From Kuschelorhynchus macadamiae (taxonomy: Eukaryota > Arthropoda > Insecta > Coleoptera > Curculionidae), in contig JAUTXW010000958.1 of assembly GCA_030620095.1 (NCBI GenBank), positions 52,501-116,500 of the forward strand: a stretch of 64,000 bases of DNA, read 5' to 3'. A program made the position numbers and the translations under genes. The first letter of the stretch is position 1, and each line of letters begins with the position of its first letter. Below the pieces are notes generated by a model. That model made no database searches and was not told the DNA's origin. It was given only the letters and a program-made list of their open reading frames with translations. This document shows, piece by piece, positions 58,160-64,000 of this stretch.

Positions 58160-58700
58160 CCGCTAATCCAAAACAACTCACTGTTAACAGCATCAGCTTT
58201 TACTACCAAAATGTTAGAGGTCTCCACACTAAACTAACAGATTTATTCTTGAATGTGCAACTTGCAGATTATGACATTATAGCTCTAACAGAAACTTGGC
58301 ACACGATTATACAGATGCGGAAGTAGGTCTGCAAAACTATACCATCTTTAGAAGAGATCGAGACTCTGAAGCTACAGGCAAAAGTAGAGGAGAAGATGTA
58401 CTTTTTGCCATTAAAAATAACACCAGGTCAATTGAATTGACTTTAAATCAATCATCTACTGGACATGAAGAACTCTAGATCAAGGTATTTGTGAAAGGTC
58501 GGAATATCTTGCTTGGTGTTGTTTACTTTCCTCCCAATTCTCCAGCTTCAGAATATGAATGCCATTGTGAAAATATGGAATACTTCACTTCACTTGAGGA
58601 AGATTGTTCGGTGTACATAATAGGAGACTACAACCTACCAGGTCTTTCCTTCCTAGATAATATTGATTTCAGCAGTAGAGCACACAAAGCAATGTAGCAG
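58160..58700 (+). pseudogene. LINE-D AP-endonuclease domain, frameshifted
   Basis: 'NSISFYYQNVRGLHTKLTDL' and 'DYDIIALTETWH' (58190-58300) are the first two endonuclease motifs. A frameshift near 58300 leads to 'VGLQNYTIFRRDRDSEATGK', 'EDVLFAIKNN', after a stop at ~58476 'NILLGVVYFPPNSPASEYE' and 'CSVYIIGDYNLPGLSFLDN'. All catalytic landmarks (N, E, Y/D, GD.N) are present but split over frames. Confidence 0.8.
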
Positions 58701-59099
58701 GTGAACAACTGACTGCCTCTATAGCATCCTAACGCATTCCTAACGCCAATAAAGTTTTTTTAGATCTAATTTGTAGTAATAATTGTAATGTGATTCCTGC
58801 TTGTGCCTGTGATATATTACTTCCCTGTGATAGTCATCACTGAGTGATTGTTTAAATATGTAAGTTCCTAAAATATTAATAACAAATAATTTTAAATTCC
58901 TAAAATGGTTTTCAACCGAGCTTAGAGAATGTACTATAAAAAAGAAATGCATAAGTGCTAAAAATCTAGCAATTCATATGAAGAATATATTAAATTTTGT
59001 GACTTACGCATCAAATGTAAAGAACTCTCAAAAAAATGTTACAAAAATTACATAAGGGAAACTGAGCAAGGTATTCATGATAATATCAAGGAATTTTGG

Positions 59100-61010
59100 T
59101 TTCATATTAGAGGCAAGAAAGAGCAAAATGGCATCCCTCAAGTAATGGCTTATAAAGGAACAACAATCTCGAGTGAACAGGGAATTGTGGATGCTTTTGC
59201 CAATCATTTTGCTTCTATCTATGCAAATGATGCAAACAATAATAATAATCTAAATCTTGTTCAGGGTGCTGATTTGGCCGATATCAACATTTCTTCTTTT
59301 AGCGTAAACATTTCAGATGTTTTTGCGAGCCTGAACAGTTTAGATCTGGGCAAGGGACCGGGCTCTGATGGATTAACTCCAAGGTTTTTAAGGAACTGTT
59401 CTTTCTCACTGTCTAGACCACTCTGGCTAATCTTTAATAACTCCCTATCTAATGGAACTTTTCCTGAATGCTGGAAAACATCATATATTGTCTTGTCTTT
59501 AAAAATTCTGGTAAAAAAAACTGTGTTTCTGATTATAGGCCAATATCAAAAATCTCGCTGATACCTAAAATAATGGAATCACTACTGACTGTTTTTCTTG
59601 AGAATAATTTTAAAAATGTCATTATTTCCAACCAACATGGCTTCACCAAAGGAAGGTCTATAACAACAAACTTACTGTTATACACTGAATTTATTTCCGA
59701 TTTCCTTGAGGGGGGTAGTGTTGTCGACTCCATTTACACAGATTATTCAAAGGCTTTTGACAGACTTGATCATACAATTCTTTTGAGTAAGCTTTTTAGA
59801 TATGGAGTTCGGGGTTCCCTTCTCTGTTGGTTGGACTCATACCTTTCAAAGCGAAAGCAGTTAGTAATAATCAATAATTATGTTTCAAAGCCAATAATAG
59901 TTACATTTGGTGTTCTACAAGGTGCACACCTTGCACCTTTGCTATTTAATATCTTTATTAATGATATCGGTACATGTTTCATGTACTCCAATTTTGTTTT
60001 ATATGCTGATGATTTATAAAATATTTAAAAAAGTCTGTGATATGCATGATGTATCAGAATTACAAAGTGATATTGATATGTTTTATTTATGGTGCAATAA
60101 CAATAAGTTAACTTTAAATATTGACAAATGTAAATATATACAATTCTCTAGGTCATTAAATATTAGAGAAAATAGTTACTCAATTAACAAGCATAGCATC
60201 GAAAGTGTACAACTCATTAGAGATTTGGGTGTGTTTTTTGATAACAAGCTTACGTTTGCTCTGCACATTGAAAGGTGCCGCAATAAAGCTCTCAAAATGC
60301 TTGGTTTTATAAAAAGAAACACAAAAGATTTCTCTAATGTCAACACCATTAAAATTTTGTACACCTCATTGGTGAGACCATACTTGGAAAATTGTACTAG
60401 TGTCTGGAGTCCATATTATCAAATTTATATTGATAAACTTGATTCAGTCCAAAGGAAATTTTTAAGATACATTGCTTATTGCCATATTGCTGTAGAGAAC
60501 ATTAATTTTATAAATTTAGAAAATGAGCTAAGACTGAATAGTATAAGAAAACGAAGAGAATGTAACGACATCTTATTATGCTACAAAATTCTCAATGGAA
60601 TAATTAATAGCCCCGAGCTCTTAAATTTAATTCTGCTACATGTACCATCTAGACAACAAAGGGACTCTAGAACTTTTAAATTAAGGCAGCACCGAACTCT
60701 GTATGGTGAAAACTCACCTATCAATGGAATAATAAAAAATGGCAATAAATGTGGGGGTGATTTTTTCAGTATGGGGATAGAATCTTTTAAACATTATTTA
60801 AAATTCTCTTACTAGTATAATTTTATTATCAAGTTTGTGCTTAACTTAGTTTGTAGTTACCTACTTGCTTGTTGTTTTGTAATATCTTATATTATATTTT
60901 ATTTTATATTATATTTTATATTTTGTATAGATATGAGATTTAGTACATTACTGTACAAATGGGCCTGTATTTAGATCCCGTTTATGAATAAATAAATAAA
61001 TAAATATATA
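59100..61010 (+). pseudogene. LINE-D reverse transcriptase and 3' tail
   Basis: 59145-59561 gives the N-terminal extension ('LGKGPGSDGLTPRFLRNCS', 'TFPECWKTSYI'). A frameshift near 59500 leads to 'SDYRPISKISLIPKIMESL', 'NQHGFTKGRSITTNLLLYT', 'DYSKAFDRLDHTILL', 'LAPLLFNIFINDIGT' and 'FVLYADDL', followed at once by a stop. The next frame starts right there ('IYKIFKKVCDMHDVSELQSD') and runs to 60815 with 'LIRDLGVFFDNKLTFALHIE' and 'SVQRKFLRYIAYCH'. The break looks like a single extra base after the catalytic box. The tail 'gatcccgtttatgaataaa' plus (AATA)n ends at ~61010. Same family as LINE-B. Clade (jockey or CR1-like) not resolved. Confidence 0.88.
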
Positions 61011-61069
61011 TTTTACTTTTACGTGTATAAACATATTTGTATTTGACATGAATACATTGAGTATTGATT

Positions 61070-62245
61070 TGTCGAAGGCTTTCAACCTTGTGAATCATAG
61101 AATATTATTAGAGAAGCTTGCTTTAAGGGTTTAGCATTGCAAAGAAAGAATAACAGAAGATCTTCCTAAAATCAAAAAGTGTTTTGACTCAAATATCCTG
61201 CCTTTAAATGGTTTTCCTTTAGGTCAATGGTGAAGTTTTTGGCAGTTATTACTGATGAGCAGCTACAATTTTAGGGAAACATTCTCAATTGAGCAAGAAA
61301 GTGGGTTCGGCATGCGATACCGGTCAGATAGTTTCAAGTGAAATTGGTTTAGTGAGCAGCTAAAACAGTTTACCATTCATTTACTAGTGGGATTGCATCT
61401 GCACTATAGGATTGTCCTTTAGAGCAATTCTAGTAACTACCTGCTAAACTAACTGTTTTTCTTCAAAAACAGGCAGTTAGATATATTTTTGTAAAGTTAA
61501 TAGTAGAGAACCATGCAGGCCACTATCTAAGTCTTGAATGGTCTCCTTTAGAGGTTAGGTTAAAGGTGAAGCTTTGGAAAGTTATTACTGATGAGCAGCT
61601 AAGGTTTGAGGGACACATTCTGAATAGGAGCAAAAGAGTGGTTTCTGGACACTATGCTGGTCGGGTAGTGTCAAGTGAGATTGATTTGGGTGCAACTGAA
61701 ACTGTTTACCATTTACTGGTGGATTGCATATGCACTATAACATACTTTTAACCTTAACATCACTGTTTATTTTGGAGATGGTCTGCATTGTTTATAAACA
61801 TAAAAACAGAATGCCTATACCGGATCATTCCCATGATACCCGTCAGTCTCATGATCTCGGCTTCCATGTTCGACCAGCATAAAAAATTCTCCCATTTATG
61901 AGAGCAGGAAGATGTTTAACCACCTTCCTTCTGCTGTAAGGGGTTGTGCTACTTTGAAATGCTTCAGAAATTCAATTTAAAAAATCTTAACTCAAAAACC
62001 ATATTATTTTTTTTTACCCTGATACCTTTTAATATTGTCCAATATTTTATTTTATTTTTATTTCAATGTTGTTCATTATATTATTTTATTGATTCTCTTT
62101 TTTATTTCAACTGTTTTATTTTATTTCAATTTGACTCTCTCTCATCTTATAAGTTATGGTTAATTCACTTTTTCAACCTTTCATTTTAATTTCTTTTTAT
62201 ATTTTTCTAATTTTATTTATCTAATCTTTGATAATAAAGAATATT
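61070..62245 (+). pseudogene. Degraded LINE with internal ~180-bp direct repeat
   Basis: 'SIDLSKAFNLVNHRILLEKLA' (near 61070) is a reverse transcriptase palm motif. 'LQKQAVRYIFVKLIVENHAG' (near 61465) fits the thumb. 'MFNHLPSAVRGCATLKCFRNS' (near 61911) is a typical extreme C-terminus. The end 'ataataaagaatattttg' near 62230 gives the polyadenylation signal. Two diverged direct repeats, 61226-61409 and 61562-61740 ('gttattactgatgagcagcta', 'agtttaccatt', 'gattgcat.tgcactata'), lie in the middle and do not fit a normal reverse transcriptase. Confidence 0.55.
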
Positions 62246-62399
62246 TTGAATTTATTTAAACAAAAAAATAGTGATGTATTGATAGTTATTGATATTCAAA
62301 TTCAAAATATGCTTATCCAAAGATTAGTATTTTGTTGACAAAGCCAAATGAATCAAACTGATGACTAATGTTTGAATCATACGTGTGCGCATAACCATT

Positions 62400-62860
62400 A
62401 GATACAAAATTCTTTAAACATATTTTTAAATGAGTTAACAGTATCCATAGGGTTGTTTAGTTCAGAATTTATATCAGACATCGTAAAAGGCAAAGTTCCG
62501 CAAAATTTTACAGTTTATATAGGACCAGAATGACTGGGGATTACCCTTAAATTTTGTTTCTACATTGGCTAAGTAGGATTGGTAGGATATGCTAATAAGA
62601 TTTTTTACTGTCCACATGGTTATTTTAAAAGCTCCTTAATCACTTGCTCGCTTGTACTGCTTATAAGTACACCACTGTGACTCCTTCTTTTTTAATAAAA
62701 TCTGTATATCACTTGTAAACCAAGGCGGATATTTACTTTGTTTAACATGCATTTTCGGAACTGTCTCTCCAAAAATATTATCTAAGTGCTGATAAAATGC
62801 TGCTACGGCATTGTTATCGTTAAATTGCTCGTTAAGGAACAACCAATCATGTTCGTACGT
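62400..62860 (-). pseudogene. LINE fragment, region between endonuclease and reverse transcriptase
   Basis: The minus frame 62842-62636 reads 'FYQHLDNIFGETVPKMHVKQ' and 'KYPPWFTSDIQILLKKKESQ', the linker typical of jockey-like LINEs. It continues in broken frames with 'NPQSFWSYINC' near 62550. It is truncated on both sides. Confidence 0.65.
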
Positions 62861-62999
62861 AAGCTGATACTTTTTCGGAAAATTGGCTTTCTTAAAATTA
62901 TATGCAAAATTTTCTTTCAGTTTAAACTTATTTTATTTGTGAATGTAATCAAACTGAACATTCAAATAGAAATAAAATAAAATAATAAAAATAATGCAC

Positions 63000-63148
63000 A
63001 ACATTAAAAGTTATCATGATAAAATTCCCCTAACTCATAATATCCTTTCTTTTAATTGAAATCCTGAAGGACAGCAGCACAACCTTAACAGCAGGAAAGT
63101 GGTTAAACATCTTCCTGCTCTCATAAATGAAAGAATTTTTTAAGTCAA
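63000..63148 (-). pseudogene. LINE C-terminus/3' end fragment, inverted copy of 61880-61950
   Basis: 63077-63145 is close to the reverse complement of 61880-61950 ('catttatgagagcaggaaga', 'gatgtttaaccac', 'ctgtaagg'). The same LINE family is therefore present in both orientations about 1.2 kb apart. Confidence 0.65.
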
Positions 63149-63178
63149 TATGTGTGCAATAATACTTCCAGTGATAAT

Positions 63179-63242
63179 GATAGGTAGCTGATAATATTGA
63201 TAGGTGATCAAAAGAAAAAATGTAATATCGCCCATCCCTTTA
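63179..63242. repeat. Second copy of the 9.3-9.55 kb terminus-like repeat
   Basis: 'gataggtagctgataat', 'attgataggtga' and the end 'tatcgcccatcccttta' parallel 9352-9554. This supports a shared element end, though only one terminus is seen at each place. Confidence 0.5.
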
Positions 63243-63259
63243 TAACACTAAAAAAACTA

Positions 63260-63515
63260 GATCTAGATCTATCTAGACTTTATATATTCCCACCCTAAAT
63301 TCATCTTTTGCTCAGAACTGTTTATTTCATCGAAGACTTACAGAATTTAATAATCTTCCAAACATTTGATAAATGCAAACTTTGGTAACTTCAAAAAACT
63401 GTTAAGAGAATATATAATAGATAATCATAATATTTAGGATAGTATTTAAGAGTATTGTATTTGCAATTATTTAGCCTTGGCTATAAATAAAGAATAAATA
63501 AATAAACTACTGAAT
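63260..63515 (+). pseudogene. LINE C-terminal and 3' tail fragment
   Basis: Broken frames give 'QNCLFHRRLTEFNNLPN' (near 63313) and 'NFGNFKKLLREYIIDNHNI' (near 63387), the usual end of LINE reverse transcriptases. The tail 'ggctataaataaagaataa' and (AATA)n follow to ~63510. This is a third distinct LINE tail in the region. Confidence 0.6.
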
Positions 63516-64000
63516 TACTGTCTATTGGGAATCACTGCAATATTTCTGACATAATCTGCACATTTTTTTTTTTAAGCTACTTACAGTCAGTATTTATTCT
63601 GCTTTCTGCACTTAATTTTAAATTTGTTTACTGTTATCTGTTTATCATTGACATATCCGTTGTGAATGTGGCCGATTTTATTTTAATATATTTAATGGTT
63701 TATTTTATTGTATTTTATTATAAATTTCCATATTGTACTCAATTGTCTTGTTATTGGGAACACCCCATTAGACAATTGCTCAGATGAGTAAAAGGTAGGA
63801 AATGCTTTTATTAGAATGCCAACTCTTTCTGATATTTGTGTCGTACATAAATCTTTCTCAAAAAATTTAAGCAAAAGCACTTGCTACAACTTTATTCATT
63901 TGGCACAATAAATGAATTTGTATTTAAATAAAAACACTTAGGTTAAGTCAGTTAAGTCACAATCTAAAAATTATCTTGGGGGCCTTGTATCACGATGCCA
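63516..64000. other. No gene recognised
   Basis: The minus frame 63692-63880 is protein-like in composition ('RVGILIKAFPTFYSSEQLSN') but I cannot place it. It may be another LINE fragment. Confidence 0.35.

Overview
The window looks like AT-rich nuclear DNA of an insect-type animal. The evidence is spliced coding exons with canonical GT/AG borders, very long introns, a tRNA-derived SINE, and arthropod-style transposon families (hAT, Tc1/mariner, pogo, jockey/CR1-like LINEs, Penelope-like, Ty3/gypsy-like and foldback elements). Nothing bacterial is present: no operons, CRISPR arrays or rRNA. I assign no species.

The only host gene I recognise runs on the minus strand and is the SCAF4/SCAF8-type RNA polymerase II CTD-binding factor. 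Three coding exons are visible: 38885-38595 and 33586-33393, which together encode most of the CTD-interacting domain, and 985-780, which carries the conserved 'FDKKLLDFDYDDD' acidic segment. The first two join in frame. At least one exon between 33393 and 985 is missing from my reading because the phases do not match, and the start codon exon and the C-terminal RRM exons lie outside or were not found. Almost the whole window is therefore probably intronic DNA of this gene, filled with mobile elements.

Layout: 1-5.4 kb holds a Penelope-like GIY-YIG remnant, a SCAF exon, hairpin repeats and a dead Tc1 transposase. 6.2-9.6 kb holds a unique ~0.9 kb segment, a 308-bp (TA)n tract, an odd copy of that segment with its internal parts replaced by TA runs, then a 1148-bp (TA)n tract. 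9.6-13.4 kb holds LINE debris and MITEs. 13.4-17.4 kb is a decayed Ty3/gypsy-like element. 17.5-29.4 kb holds many inverted-repeat elements, including two opposed copies of one MITE, a Penelope-like hairpin with a hammerhead-like core, a hAT MITE, and a 1.4-kb foldback element with a perfect 9-bp target duplication. 36.0-38.4 kb holds a 1262-bp non-autonomous hAT with another MITE nested in it, and an inverted-repeat element carrying a SINE. 41.3-43.9 kb is a complete pogo/Tigger element with an uninterrupted 630-codon transposase ending in a PHD finger. 45.5-63.5 kb is a LINE and hAT graveyard, including a four-level nest: LINE, interrupted by hAT, interrupted by an opposite-strand LINE, interrupted by a LINE tail.

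Functionally, the SCAF exons are the host content. The pogo element is the only mobile element that looks coding-competent. Everything else shows stops, frameshifts or truncation, or is non-coding. No wholly new system is proven. The most unusual structures are the TA-overwritten copy (possibly an assembly artefact), the asymmetric foldback element, and the pogo element with clustered subterminal repeats beside its own start codon.
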